Positions 28,353-37,788 are shown, counted from the first letter of the stretch. The stretch is 64,000 bases of DNA from Burkholderiales bacterium RIFCSPHIGHO2_12_FULL_63_20 (GCA_001770775.1 MESA01000041.1:62001-126000); one strand, 5' to 3'. Notes: a model not told the origin generated them from the sequence alone. A program made the numbers and translations.

Positions 28353-29249
28353 GTGCATTTTGATCTTCAGGATCTCAGGCTGTTTGTTCGGGTGGCCGAG
28401 TCGGGTAGCTTGACGCGAGCTGCCAGCTTGCAGCATGCCTCTTTGGCTGCGGTGAGTGCGCGCATCAAGGCGCTGGAAGCTCAGGTGGGCATGGACCTGT
28501 TGGTGCGTCAGGCGCGCGGCGTCAAGCTGACACCTCCAGGCGATGCGTTCTTGCACCATGCGCGTGTGATGCTGCGACAACTGGAGTCCCTGCGCTCGGA
28601 TCTTCAGGAGTACGGTGGGGGCCTGCGCGGGCATTTGCGGGTGCACGCCAATACGACGGCGGTGTCAGACATCCTGCCGGACGTGCTGGCCGGCTACCTG
28701 GCCGATCATCCCAGGGTCAACGTGGACCTTCAAGAAAAACCGAATGCTGAAATCGCCAGTGGGGTGCTGGACGGTCGCTGCGATTTGGGCATCGTGGCAG
28801 GGCAGGTCGACCCGCTGGGCCTGCAGGCGATCCACTTCAGCACCGACCGGCTGGTGTTGGCGGCCTCACGAAAGCACCCGCTCGCGCGCCGCAAGGCGGT
28901 GAGCTTTGCCGAGGTGATCAACGAAGACATGGTGGGCATGCACCAGGGCAGCACCTTGCAGAACTTTCTGGAAGGTGAGGCCCATCGGCTGGGCAAATCG
29001 CTCAAGCTGCGGATTCAACTGAGCAGCTTCGATGCGATGTGCCGCATGATCGGCGCTGGGGTCTGTGTGGGTGTGGTGCCAGAGAGCACAGCACGCCGCA
29101 ATCAGGACAGCTTGCGCATCGCACTGGTGCGCTTGACCGATGCCTGGAGTGTGCGCGAGCGCTTCATCCTGGTGCGAGACCGCGCCAGCTTGCCCGGCTA
29201 TGCACAGGACCTGATCGCGACACTGGAGCGCCGTTACCAGAACTCGTGA
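28353..29249 (+). CDS. LysR family regulator divergent from the itaconate-type cluster
   Basis: 298-residue LysR protein with DLQDLRLFVRVAESGSLTRA, then ASLQHASLAAVSARIKALEA, at the N-terminus. The effector domain (TTAVSDILPDVLAGYLADHP, MVGMHQGSTLQNFL) is of the common aromatic/dicarboxylate-sensing type and is unlike the GbpR/PcaQ-like trio elsewhere in the window. The GTG start at 28353 is the only sensible one before the helix-turn-helix. Divergence from the ich-like gene makes it the prime candidate regulator of that operon. Its stop overlaps the convergent downstream LysR gene by 16 bases. Confidence 0.9.
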   Translation: MHFDLQDLRLFVRVAESGSLTRAASLQHASLAAVSARIKALEAQVGMDLLVRQARGVKLTPPGDAFLHHARVMLRQLESLRSDLQEYGGGLRGHLRVHANTTAVSDILPDVLAGYLADHPRVNVDLQEKPNAEIASGVLDGRCDLGIVAGQVDPLGLQAIHFSTDRLVLAASRKHPLARRKAVSFAEVINEDMVGMHQGSTLQNFLEGEAHRLGKSLKLRIQLSSFDAMCRMIGAGVCVGVVPESTARRNQDSLRIALVRLTDAWSVRERFILVRDRASLPGYAQDLIATLERRYQNS

Positions 29250-30247
29250 TGATGCAAGGGCTGGGGTTCGAACTGCATCGGCCATCTTGGAGCCTGTGCT
29301 TCGGCTTCACCTGTGGCGATCATCTGGGTACATTCGCGCAGCACCATGTGCACGAGCTTGAGCTCCATCGCCATGTGGCGCTCGCGCATCCAGATGGCAC
29401 CGATGCGCATGCGCGTGTCGCTCAGGCTCAGTGGCAGGCGCGCCAGCAAGCCGTCGTTTGCGAACTGTTCGGCCACATCGCGCGAGAGAAAGGCGATCGA
29501 GTCGGTGGCCTGCAGCACGCCCACATTGGTCATGATGGACGACGAATCGACCTGCAGGCGCGAGATCTGGATGGCGTTCTGGGTCAGGAAGGCATCAATG
29601 TGCTGGCGGATCTGGGTGCCTTGCGGTGACAGGATCACCGGGTACTGTTCCAGCACGCTCCAGTCGAGCAAGCGCCGCTGGGCGAGCGGGTGATCGCGGC
29701 GCACGGCGAGCACCAGTTCATCTTCATACAGCAGTTCGTGCATGAGGTCTTCGCTCAGCGGGCGACGCGGCAGGATGCTGATGGCCAGATCGAGGCTGCC
29801 AACACGCAGATCATGCACCAGGCTGGAGATGGTGCCCTCGCGCACGGACACGGCGAGCGGCATGGCTTCCGCCTCAAGCTTGGCCACGAAGCGTGGCAAC
29901 AGCGCTGCCGTGACAGAGGGGCTCACACCCAGGCTCACTCGCGGGATACGACCTTCTTGCAGGTCACGCAACTCTTCCTGCGCATTAAGCAGGCGGTTGA
30001 GCACCTGCCGCCCATGACGGATCAGGCAGGCGCCGTGTTCTGTGGGCTCGATGCCATGGGCGTTCGTCACGAACAGCGGTGCTTCCAGTGAGTCTTCCAG
30101 ACCGCTCAGCATCTTGAGCAGTTGTGCTTCCTTGAGGCCCAGGAACATCGCCGCGCGTGGCACGGATCGAAAGTCCTCGAGTGCGACCAGCACCTGGAAA
30201 TGTCGGATCTTGAGGTTGGCGCGGATGTACCAGTCGAGTAAAGCCAT
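29234..30247 (-). CDS. LysR family regulator divergent from module A, with unusual HTH
   Basis: 337 residues. The N-terminus (DWYIRANLKIRHFQVLVALE) and the C-terminal landmark SIMTNVGVLQATDSIAFLSR pair it with the LysR protein at 46956-47954. The recognition-helix region is abnormal: FLGLKEAQLLKMLSGLEDS replaces the usual LNVTQPAISKTLAGLE pattern, and LFVTNAHGIEPTEHG replaces LFERTARGMEPT. It is divergent from the module A binding-protein gene (226 bases between starts), the arrangement known for gbpR and the chvE sugar-uptake genes. It probably controls module A, but its DNA specificity should differ from that of its paralogue. Confidence 0.88.
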   Translation of the reverse strand: MALLDWYIRANLKIRHFQVLVALEDFRSVPRAAMFLGLKEAQLLKMLSGLEDSLEAPLFVTNAHGIEPTEHGACLIRHGRQVLNRLLNAQEELRDLQEGRIPRVSLGVSPSVTAALLPRFVAKLEAEAMPLAVSVREGTISSLVHDLRVGSLDLAISILPRRPLSEDLMHELLYEDELVLAVRRDHPLAQRRLLDWSVLEQYPVILSPQGTQIRQHIDAFLTQNAIQISRLQVDSSSIMTNVGVLQATDSIAFLSRDVAEQFANDGLLARLPLSLSDTRMRIGAIWMRERHMAMELKLVHMVLRECTQMIATGEAEAQAPRWPMQFEPQPLHHHEFW

Positions 30248-30473
30248 GGGTCTTCCGTGTTGAAGGGGCCGAGGTTACGTGCGCAAGTTCTGTGCCGCAT
30301 TGGGGATACCCCCCGGTCGATATAACTGCCTCCGTTTTTTTCGGTGCCAACGATTCATTAGACGCTGTTTGCACCGGCTGACACCATGCGACCACGCACT
30401 GAGAACAACCACTTCATTGCGTTGAATGCCCCATCCCTATTGGTTCTGTAATGGTTTCTCTACTTTCGGGAAC
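30248..30473. promoter_or_regulatory. Divergent promoter region between module A LysR and transporter genes
   Basis: This 226-base spacer holds the starts of both transcription units. A GGTTA element is at 30273-30277 and an ATATAAC element at 30320-30326; the same elements occur upstream of module B and of the porin gene. A run of seven T followed by CGG is at 30335-30344. No clear sigma-70 pair could be assigned with confidence. Confidence 0.35.
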
Positions 30474-31547
30474 ATGACGATGCTGAATGCCAAGATGATT
30501 TTGAAGGGTGCTGCTTTGGGCAGCTTGCTGGCTTGTGCCGTGAGCGCGCAAGCGGCCAACTGGTACCCCCTGACCTTGAACTCCACCAAGGACGGCAAGA
30601 CCATGCAGGTGCCGTACTCGCCGCTCGCCAAGGCTTCCAAGCCCTGGATGGTGTGCGTGTCCTTTCCGCACATGAAGGACCCCTTCTTCCTGGCTGCCAA
30701 CTACGGCATCGTCGAAGAAGCCAAGCGTCTGGGCGTGCGCGTTCAGGTGATGGACGCCGGCGGCTACACCCAGGTGAGCAACCAGATTTCGCAGATTGAA
30801 AACTGCGCGGCCGGTGGCGCCGATGCGGTGGTGATGGTGGCCATTGCGGCCGACGGCATGAACAACGTGCTGGCCAATCTGAAGAAGAAGAACATTCCCG
30901 TAGTCGACGCCATCAACGGTGTGACCTCCAAGGACACCGGCGTGCGCGTGCTGACCAGCCCGCGTGACGAAGGTCTGCGTGCGGGCCAGTACCTGGCCAA
31001 GAAGTACCCCAAGGGTGGCAAGCCGGTGAAGGTGGCCTGGCTGCCGGGTCCAGCCGGTGCAGGCTTCGTGGAGGCCTTCAACGCCGGCTTCCATGAAGGC
31101 ATCAAGGACAGCGCCGTGGTTGTGGTCGAAACCAAGAACGGCGATGTGGGCAAGGAAGTCCAGGCCCGTCTGGTCGAAGACCTGCTGCAGACCCACAAGG
31201 ATCTGGACTATCTGGTGGGCACCGCCGTGATGGCCGAGTCGGCTGTACCGCTGCTGCGCGCCCGCAACCTGCAAGACAAGGTCAAGCTGCTGTCGGTCTA
31301 CATGACCCCTGGCGTCTATCAAGGCCTCAAGAGCAAGTCGATCGAAGCGGCTGGTAGCGCGCCCGTGGTGCTGACGGCCCGCATCATGCTGGACTCTGCT
31401 GTGCGCCTGCTGGAGAACAAGGTCGAGCACACCGACATTGGCACGCTGGGCAGCGTCTTCACACAGAGCGACGTCGCGAAACTGCAGCCTGACACCGTGC
31501 TGGCACCCGCCTCGTTCAAGCCTGTCTTCCGCTTCGGTGGCAAGTGA
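30474..31547 (+). CDS. Periplasmic substrate-binding protein, TorT/RbsB-like (module A)
   Basis: About 357 residues with a Sec signal peptide (ILKGAALGSLLACAVSAQA then A/N at the mature start). The mature protein has the type I periplasmic binding fold and TorT-like segments VCVSFPHMKDPFFLAANYG, GGYTQVSNQISQIENCAAGG and SVYMTPGVYQGLKSKSIEA. It delivers a ligand to the adjacent ATPase and permease. Ligand identity is unknown; linkage to ring-modifying enzymes suggests an aromatic or heterocyclic compound rather than a sugar. The paralogue at 48334-49401 is closely similar. Either ATG 30474 or 30480 could be the start. Confidence 0.88.
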   Translation: MTMLNAKMILKGAALGSLLACAVSAQAANWYPLTLNSTKDGKTMQVPYSPLAKASKPWMVCVSFPHMKDPFFLAANYGIVEEAKRLGVRVQVMDAGGYTQVSNQISQIENCAAGGADAVVMVAIAADGMNNVLANLKKKNIPVVDAINGVTSKDTGVRVLTSPRDEGLRAGQYLAKKYPKGGKPVKVAWLPGPAGAGFVEAFNAGFHEGIKDSAVVVVETKNGDVGKEVQARLVEDLLQTHKDLDYLVGTAVMAESAVPLLRARNLQDKVKLLSVYMTPGVYQGLKSKSIEAAGSAPVVLTARIMLDSAVRLLENKVEHTDIGTLGSVFTQSDVAKLQPDTVLAPASFKPVFRFGGK

Positions 31548-31591
31548 GCCTTTGAACGTGGACTGCTGAACCCTCTGAGAGACCTGTCACC

Positions 31592-33115
31592 ATGCTTCAT
31601 CCCACCCGCGTCGATGTGGTCGAGCAGCCTGTGCTGCAAGCTCATGGCCTGAGCAAACGCTACGGCCAGCATCTGGCACTCCATGACGTCAGCTTCAGCG
31701 TGTGCGCCGGCCAGGTACATGTGCTGTTCGGCGAGAACGGGGCTGGCAAGTCCACCCTGATCTCGATGTTGGCGGGCGCCCGTGAGCCCAGCGAGGGGGA
31801 GATCGAGGTGGCAGGTTTCCGGGGCGCGTTCCGCTCCGTGTCCGAGTCCCGACAACACGGCGTGCGCGCCGTGTTCCAGGAGTTCTCGCTGATCCCGATG
31901 TTGAGCGTGGCCGACAACATCACCCTGGGTGAAGAGCCTCTGACGGGCGGGGTGATCCTGTCGCCCAGCAAGGCACGGGATGAGGCTCAACGGTTGATCC
32001 AGTTGCTGGGTTTCGATCTGGACCCGGATGCCCGTGTGGAAACCTTGCCGCGTGGCAAGCAGCAGATGGTGGAAATCTGCAAGGCGTTGCGTCATCGTCC
32101 GAAAGTGCTGATTTTGGACGAGCCCACTGCGTCTCTGTCCGAGCACGATGCGCAGTCTCTGTTCAAGCTGGTGCGCCAGCTCAAGGAGCAGGGCACGGCC
32201 ATCATCTACATCACCCACCGGATGCACGAGATCCCGCTGCTGGGCGACGAGGTGACGGTGTTGCGCGATGGTCGGCTGGTGGCCACGGTGCCGGCTGCCA
32301 CGCCCGAGGGCAAGCTCATCGAGCTGATGACCGGCCGCACGATGGCCAAGATCTACCCGGTGCTGCGCGACGAGTTTGGCCCGGAGCGCCTAGTCATGGA
32401 CCATGTGACCCTGCGTCACCAAGTGGGTCAGGTCGCGGTGCGCGATGCCAGCCTGCAGGTGCGCGCTGGTGAGATCGTCGGCATCGCCGGTCTGGTGGGA
32501 TGTGGCAAGAGCGAGTTGGCGCAGGCCTGCTTCGGCCTGCACCGCCTGCAAAAGGGCGAGATTCGTCTGGATGGTCAGGCGCTGCGCCTGCGCCGCCCGG
32601 CCGATGCGATCGCCAGCAAGATCTGGTACAGCCCGTCCGACCGCAAGAACGAAGGTTTGGCGCTCGGCCGGCCGGCGCGCGAGAACATGTCGCTGTCGGG
32701 GCTGGTGTGGGGTTCGTTTGCGAGCCGCTGGCTCAAGCCCAAGCGTGAACGCGCCATGCTGCACGACGTGGCAGGCCGTGTGGAGTTTCCCAAGCAACGC
32801 CTCAGTGAGCCGGTGGGCAACTTCTCCGGTGGCAACCAGCAAAAGGTGCTGTTGGCCAAGGGCTTGGCGCAAGACATCGAGGTCTACCTGTTCGACGAGC
32901 CCACGGTGGGCGTGGACATCGGCGCGCGCCTGGCGATCTACCAGTGCCTCGGTGAGCTGAGTGCGGCGGGTGCCGCCATCGTGATGGTGTCGTCCGACCT
33001 GCCCGAGCTGATGGGCATGACGCACCGGATGCTGGTGATGAACGAAGGTCGCATCGTCGCGGAGTTCCAGCGCGCCGAGTACGACGAGCACCGCATTCTC
33101 GAAAAGTTTTTCTGA
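31592..33115 (+). CDS. RbsA-like ABC transporter ATP-binding protein (module A)
   Basis: 507-residue double ATPase of the carbohydrate-uptake type 2 family. The first domain has Walker A GENGAGKST, a signature region LPRGKQQMVEICKAL and Walker B VLILDEPTASLSEHD. The second has a divergent Walker A (GLVGCGKSE), NFSGGNQQKVLLAKGL and FDEPTVGVD, as is usual for RbsA/XylG proteins. It starts 44 bases after the binding-protein gene and is followed by the permease gene 18 bases on. It energises import at the inner membrane. Confidence 0.94.
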   Translation: MLHPTRVDVVEQPVLQAHGLSKRYGQHLALHDVSFSVCAGQVHVLFGENGAGKSTLISMLAGAREPSEGEIEVAGFRGAFRSVSESRQHGVRAVFQEFSLIPMLSVADNITLGEEPLTGGVILSPSKARDEAQRLIQLLGFDLDPDARVETLPRGKQQMVEICKALRHRPKVLILDEPTASLSEHDAQSLFKLVRQLKEQGTAIIYITHRMHEIPLLGDEVTVLRDGRLVATVPAATPEGKLIELMTGRTMAKIYPVLRDEFGPERLVMDHVTLRHQVGQVAVRDASLQVRAGEIVGIAGLVGCGKSELAQACFGLHRLQKGEIRLDGQALRLRRPADAIASKIWYSPSDRKNEGLALGRPARENMSLSGLVWGSFASRWLKPKRERAMLHDVAGRVEFPKQRLSEPVGNFSGGNQQKVLLAKGLAQDIEVYLFDEPTVGVDIGARLAIYQCLGELSAAGAAIVMVSSDLPELMGMTHRMLVMNEGRIVAEFQRAEYDEHRILEKFF

Positions 33116-33133
33116 TTCTTCCAAGGACTTGCC

Positions 33134-34156
33134 ATGCAATCCCCTCCTACTGCCACCGCTACCCTGTCCGTGACACCGGAAGCCAGCGCACCGTCCTTCA
33201 AGCTGTTGCCCTGGCTGCAGCGTAACCGCCAGCAACTGGCGCTGCCCGTGATGTTCGTGGCCGCACTGATCTGGTTCTCCTGGCAGGCGCCCGGCTTTCT
33301 GTCGGGGGACAACCTCACCAACGTGTCACGCCAGTCGGTCTACCTGCTGATCGTGGCCCTGGGCCAGCTCATCGTGCTGATCTGCGGCGGTTTGGATCTG
33401 TCCGTCGGTGCGGTGGTGTCACTGACCTCGGTGGTCAGTGCCACGGTGATGGCCGCGGTGTACGCCGCGATGCCTGATTCGCCAGGTTTGGCGATTGCCG
33501 CGGGGCTGCTCTCTGGTGTGATCATCGCCTTGCTCGTGGGTGTCATCAACGGCATCGGGGCCACCTGGTTCAAGATCCCGCCCTTCATGATGACGCTGGG
33601 CCTGTCCTCGGTGCTGTTCGGCATCACTTTGCTGGTCAGCGGTGGTGTGCCCATCTACGGTCTGCCGCCTGAGCTGGGCCAGATCTTCGGTTACGGCCAG
33701 TTCGCCGGCATGCCCATCCCGTCGCTGGTGGCCCTGCTGCTCGTCGTGCTGACCTATGTGCTGCTGGAGTGGTCGCGTTTTGGTCGTCACCTGTATGCCA
33801 CCGGTGGCAATGCCCGCGCCGCCGAGCTGTCGGGCGTGAACACCACGAGCGTCACCATCATCGCCTTCGTCCTGTCGAGCCTGATGGCCATGCTGGCCGG
33901 CATCCTGCTGACCGCCCGCCTGGACACCGGCGAGTCGAACATCGGCGCCAGCCTGCCCCTTGAGTCGATTGCGGCCTGCGTGATCGCCGGCGTGAGCCTG
34001 GCCGGTGGCCAGGGACGCACCTTCACCGTGTTGATCGGCACCTTGCTGATCATGCTGGTTCAAAACGGCCTGAACCTGATGCAGGTCGGTGCCTATGCCC
34101 AAACCATGTCCATCGGCGCGATCCTGATTTTCGCCATGGCCCTGTCCCGTCATTGA
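33134..34156 (+). CDS. RbsC-like ABC transporter permease (module A)
   Basis: 340-residue inner-membrane permease of the branched-chain/ribose superfamily with eight to ten hydrophobic segments. Landmarks are LICGGLDLSVGAVVSLTSVV, PPFMMTLGLSSVLFGITLLV, HLYATGGNARAAELSGVNT and TARLDTGESNIGASLPLESI, followed by AACVIAGVSLAGGQG. The gap to the hydroxylase gene downstream is only 73 bases, and no terminator was seen there, so transport and catabolic genes probably share a transcript. Confidence 0.94.
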   Translation: MQSPPTATATLSVTPEASAPSFKLLPWLQRNRQQLALPVMFVAALIWFSWQAPGFLSGDNLTNVSRQSVYLLIVALGQLIVLICGGLDLSVGAVVSLTSVVSATVMAAVYAAMPDSPGLAIAAGLLSGVIIALLVGVINGIGATWFKIPPFMMTLGLSSVLFGITLLVSGGVPIYGLPPELGQIFGYGQFAGMPIPSLVALLLVVLTYVLLEWSRFGRHLYATGGNARAAELSGVNTTSVTIIAFVLSSLMAMLAGILLTARLDTGESNIGASLPLESIAACVIAGVSLAGGQGRTFTVLIGTLLIMLVQNGLNLMQVGAYAQTMSIGAILIFAMALSRH

Positions 34157-34229
34157 CCCCCACGGTCCCTGACCTTTCTTCTCAACCCCCCTGTCTGTTC
34201 CCCACTGACTTTACCGAGCGAGACACATC

Positions 34230-35777
34230 ATGAATGCACCCATGAACAAAGCTGCGCTGATTCCTTACACCGGCAAGGAATACCTCGAGAGCCTCAACGA
34301 CGGCCGCGAAGTCTGGATCTACGGCGAGCGTGTCAAGAACATCGCCGAACACCCGGCCTTCCGCAACTCGGCCCGCATGGTCGCGCGTTTCTACGATTCG
34401 CTGCATGACCCGGCCCGTCGCGACGTCCTGACGACCGAAACCGAATGGGGTGGCTACACCCACCGCTACTTCCGCGCCCCGATGAACGTGGCCGAGCAAG
34501 TGGCCGCCCGTGACGCCGTGGCCGAATCGCAGCGCATCTCGTACGGCTGGATGGGCCGCTCGCCCGACTACAAGGGCTCCTTCCTGGCCACGCTGGGCGC
34601 CAACGCCGCCTTCTACAAGGGCTATGAAGCTAACGCCACGGCCTGGTACCGCAAGGCCCAGGAACGCACCGCCTACATCAACCACGCGATCATGAACCCG
34701 CCGGTGGACCGCGACAAGCCGTCGGCCGACACCAACGACGTGTTCATCCGCGTCGTGCGTGAAACCGACGCTGGCATCTATGTGAGCGGCGCCAAGGTGG
34801 TGGCCACGGCTTCGGCCCTGACACACTTCACCTTCGTGGCCCACGCCGGTCAGATCCCCATCAAGGACGGTTCCTACGCCCCCGTCTTCATCGTGCCCAC
34901 CGGCGCCCCCGGCGTGAAGATGATCTCGCGCATGTCCAACGAGCAGCGTGCTGCCGTGATGGGCAGCCCGTTCGACTACCCGCTGTCCTCGCGCATGGAC
35001 GAGAACGACGCCATCCTGGTGCTGGACAACGTGTTCGTGCCGTGGGAAGACGTGTTCATGCACAACAACGTGGACCTGGCCAACCGCTTTGCGCCGGACT
35101 CCGGCTTCAACGCGCGCGCCGCCATGCACGGTTGCACCCGTCTGGCCGTCAAGCTGGACTTCATGACCGGCGTGCTGTCCAAGGCGCTGAGCATCACCGG
35201 CAGCAAGAGCTTCCACGGTGTGCAGTCGCGCTTCGGTGAAGTCGTCGCCTGGCGCAACACGATGTGGGGCCTGTCCGACGCCATGGCCAAGAGCAATGTG
35301 CCCTGGAACGGCATGGTGCAGCCGGATGCACGTTATGGCGCCGCCTACCGCACGATCTCGCAGATCGCCTTCCCGATGATCAAGCAGATCATCGAAGCCA
35401 GCGTCTCCAGCGGCCTGATCTACCTGCCTTCGCACGCCGACGACTTCAAGACGCCGGAGCTGCGTGGCTACCTGGACCGCTTCGTGCGCGGCTCGGGTGG
35501 TGTGGATGCCGTTGAGCGCGTCAAGGTCATGAAGCTGCTGTGGGACTGCATCGGCACCGAATTCGGTGGCCGCAGCGAGCTGTACGAGATCAACTACCTG
35601 GGCTCCAACGACGTGACCCGCCTGGCCAATCTGTGGGAAGCCCAGGGCAGCGGCGACATGGCCAACATGGAAGCGCTGGTGGACCGTTGCATGGGCGAGT
35701 ACGACCTTGACGGTTGGACCACCCCTGACCTCATCAACAACGACGACGTCAGCTTCCTGCGCAACAAGAAGGCCTGA
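34230..35777 (+). CDS. HpaB-like FADH2-dependent aromatic hydroxylase (module A)
   Basis: 515-residue oxygenase of the 4-hydroxyphenylacetate 3-hydroxylase family, which inserts oxygen ortho to a phenolic hydroxyl using FADH2 from a partner reductase. The flavin/substrate motif GWMGRSPDYKG supplies Arg110 and Tyr114, and NHAIMNPPVDRD supplies His152; these match the catalytic Arg, Tyr and His of HpaB. Further family blocks are KVVATASALTHFTF and the C-terminal RGSGGVDAVERVKVMKLLWD. The reductase is three genes downstream at 37248. A close paralogue is at 52168. The true substrate is unknown; HpaB relatives also act on chlorophenols and pyrrole-carboxylates. Confidence 0.9.
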   Translation: MNAPMNKAALIPYTGKEYLESLNDGREVWIYGERVKNIAEHPAFRNSARMVARFYDSLHDPARRDVLTTETEWGGYTHRYFRAPMNVAEQVAARDAVAESQRISYGWMGRSPDYKGSFLATLGANAAFYKGYEANATAWYRKAQERTAYINHAIMNPPVDRDKPSADTNDVFIRVVRETDAGIYVSGAKVVATASALTHFTFVAHAGQIPIKDGSYAPVFIVPTGAPGVKMISRMSNEQRAAVMGSPFDYPLSSRMDENDAILVLDNVFVPWEDVFMHNNVDLANRFAPDSGFNARAAMHGCTRLAVKLDFMTGVLSKALSITGSKSFHGVQSRFGEVVAWRNTMWGLSDAMAKSNVPWNGMVQPDARYGAAYRTISQIAFPMIKQIIEASVSSGLIYLPSHADDFKTPELRGYLDRFVRGSGGVDAVERVKVMKLLWDCIGTEFGGRSELYEINYLGSNDVTRLANLWEAQGSGDMANMEALVDRCMGEYDLDGWTTPDLINNDDVSFLRNKKA

Positions 35778-35810
35778 TCGACGACTGCACGCACCCAAGG
35801 AGTTTTGACG

Positions 35811-36755
35811 ATGCCCACCGCCATCGACGTTGCCTACGTCGTCTACCAGGCCACCGATCTGGACCGCATGGAAAGCTTCATGCAGGACTTCGGTCTGGTC
35901 ACTGCCGAGAAGCGCGGCGACGCGCTGTACATGCGCGGCGCCTCCTCGGCCCCCTTCATCCACGCGACCCGCAAGGGCGCGGAGAACCGCTTCATCGGCG
36001 GTGCGATGCAGATGGCCTCGAAGGCCGATCTGGAGGCCCTGGCGGCTTTGCCGGGTTCGTCGGCGGTGGAGCCCATCACCGACCTGCCCGGTGGCGGATG
36101 GCGCGTGCGCATGCACACCCCGGACGGCGTGCCGCTCGATGGGGTGTGGGGGCAGACGCCATCGGCATCCTTGCCCCTGCGAGAGCCCAATGCCTTCAAC
36201 GCGGGCACGGTGAAAACGCGTGTCAACTACTCCTTGCGCCCCAAGCGCGAGCCAGGTCTGGTGCTGCGCATCGGTCACTTCGGCCTGCGCTGTTCCAGCC
36301 ACGACGACACGCTGACCTGGTTCCGTGAACGCTTCGGCGTGCTGGATTCGGACTACCTGTGCGTGCCCGGCGACGAGAGCAAGGTGATCGGCACCTTCCT
36401 GCGTTTCAACCAGGGTGAGACGCCGGTGGACCACCACTTCATGCTGATCACCCAGTCGCGCAACCCGGCCGACACCGGTGTGCATCACTGCAGCTTCGAG
36501 ATGCAGGACATCGACGCGTTGATGGGCGCCCACGACTACCTCCTGGAGCGTGGTCACAAGCTGGAGTGCGGCGTCGGCCGCCACCTGGTGGGAAGCCAGA
36601 TTTTCGACTACTGGCACGACTCCTTCGGCTTCCGGGTCGAGCACTACACCGATGGGGACGTCTCCAACATCCACTACCAGCCCGTGCGTTATGCCGTGGC
36701 GGCGGACGAGACGACCCAGTGGGGCATGCAGCCTCCCAAGACGTTCTTTGACTGA
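35811..36755 (+). CDS. VOC-family extradiol ring-cleavage dioxygenase (module A)
   Basis: 314-residue two-domain vicinal-oxygen-chelate protein of the type I extradiol dioxygenase class. The predicted Fe(II) ligands are in the C-terminal domain: His156 (RIGHFGL), His226 (GVHHCSFEMQD) and Glu277 (FRVEHYTDGD); His208/209 (VDHHFML) lie where the acid-base His is found. It would cleave the catechol-like product of the upstream hydroxylase. ATG 35811 has an AAGGAG ribosome site; a TTG six bases upstream is rejected. All ligands are retained, so it should be active. Confidence 0.88.
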   Translation: MPTAIDVAYVVYQATDLDRMESFMQDFGLVTAEKRGDALYMRGASSAPFIHATRKGAENRFIGGAMQMASKADLEALAALPGSSAVEPITDLPGGGWRVRMHTPDGVPLDGVWGQTPSASLPLREPNAFNAGTVKTRVNYSLRPKREPGLVLRIGHFGLRCSSHDDTLTWFRERFGVLDSDYLCVPGDESKVIGTFLRFNQGETPVDHHFMLITQSRNPADTGVHHCSFEMQDIDALMGAHDYLLERGHKLECGVGRHLVGSQIFDYWHDSFGFRVEHYTDGDVSNIHYQPVRYAVAADETTQWGMQPPKTFFD

Positions 36756-36799
36756 GTTTTCCCTTCCTCCTGATCTCAACCCTTGTCGAAAGGTTTTCC

Positions 36800-37210
36800 A
36801 TGTCCTTGAAGAAGCAACGTTTCATCTCTCCCGATGTCGCTGAATACCCTCCTGGCCACTGGTCCAACTGCATCCGCGTTGGCGACCAGATCTGGCTGTC
36901 AGGCTTCACATCACGCGCCAATGACCTGAAGACCATTCAGGGCGAAGGCAGTGCTTACGAACAAGCCAAGGTCATCTTCCAAAAGATCAAGAGCTGTTTG
37001 GAAACGGCGGGTTCGGGTCTGGACGATGTGGTCAACATGACCATCTTCGTGGTCAACATGGCCGACAACAAGGAAATCTGGCGCGCTCGCCAGGAGTTCT
37101 TCACCGGCGACTTCCCTTGCTCGACCCTGGTGCAAGTTTCGAGCTTGGCCCAAGGCGACATCAAGCTGGAAATCCAGGCGGTGGCCATGGCCGGTAGCGG
37201 CAAGGCCTGA
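36800..37210 (+). CDS. RidA (YjgF/YER057c) family protein without the catalytic Arg (module A)
   Basis: 136-residue RidA-fold protein. Family landmarks are VGDQIWLSGFTSRA, AYEQAKVIFQKIKSCLETAG, VVNMTIFVVNMAD and RQEFFTGDFPCSTLVQVSSL. Imine/enamine deaminases of the RidA subgroup carry an Arg in the motif YPARSxVEV; here the segment is FPCSTLVQV, without Arg. This points to one of the arginine-less Rid subgroups, whose activities are mostly unknown. It lies between the dioxygenase and the flavin reductase genes, so action on a ring-cleavage product is plausible. Confidence 0.88.
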   Translation: MSLKKQRFISPDVAEYPPGHWSNCIRVGDQIWLSGFTSRANDLKTIQGEGSAYEQAKVIFQKIKSCLETAGSGLDDVVNMTIFVVNMADNKEIWRARQEFFTGDFPCSTLVQVSSLAQGDIKLEIQAVAMAGSGKA

Positions 37211-37247
37211 GCCGCCTGATTGATTGTCATTGCGTTTGGAGTTTGTC

Positions 37248-37781
37248 ATGCCCCCCATCGAACTGAAACACACAGAAGCCAGTGCGACCGTCGCGCCAGC
37301 CTCTCCGTTCACGTCCAGAGATTTTCGGGATGCGATGGGGCGGTTTGCCGCCGGCGTGGTGGTGATCACGACCAAAGTGGGCGAAGACGCCCACGCCATG
37401 ACGGCCACGGCCTTCATGTCGGGCTCGCTGGAGCCGCCACTGGTCATCGTGTCCATCGCGCACACCGCGCGCATGCACGACAAGATCAAGGACTCCGGCG
37501 TGTTCGGCGTCAGCATCCTGGGCAGCCGCCAGCAGACGGCGAGCAACCACTTTGCGGGCCGTGGTGTCGAAGGCTATGCGCCGACATTCGAGTTCCTGAG
37601 CGGTGTGCCCGTGTTGGCCGAGGCCGATGTGCAGCTGACCGCCGATGTGCGCCACAGCTACGCTTGCGGCGACCATACGCTGTACGTGGGCGAGGTCCGT
37701 CACGTGATCAACGCGCCGAGCGAACCCCAGCCGCTGGTTTACCACAAGGGCCGCTACGTCCAGGTGCAGGCTGCGGCGTGA
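37248..37781 (+). CDS. HpaC-like NAD(P)H:flavin oxidoreductase (module A)
   Basis: 177-residue flavin reductase of the HpaC/RutF family, expected to supply FADH2 to the HpaB-like oxygenase in the same operon. The FMN/FAD-binding core is FRDAMGRFAAGVVVITTKVG, then HAMTATAFMSGSLEPPLVIV, and the C-terminal GDHTLYVGEVRHV completes the split-barrel fold. The start at MPPIELK with TTTGGAG upstream is chosen; an in-frame codon eight residues earlier is less likely. It could also serve the orphan StyA-like oxygenase at 12.0 kb. Confidence 0.88.
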   Translation: MPPIELKHTEASATVAPASPFTSRDFRDAMGRFAAGVVVITTKVGEDAHAMTATAFMSGSLEPPLVIVSIAHTARMHDKIKDSGVFGVSILGSRQQTASNHFAGRGVEGYAPTFEFLSGVPVLAEADVQLTADVRHSYACGDHTLYVGEVRHVINAPSEPQPLVYHKGRYVQVQAAA

Positions 37782-37788
37782 GGCACGG

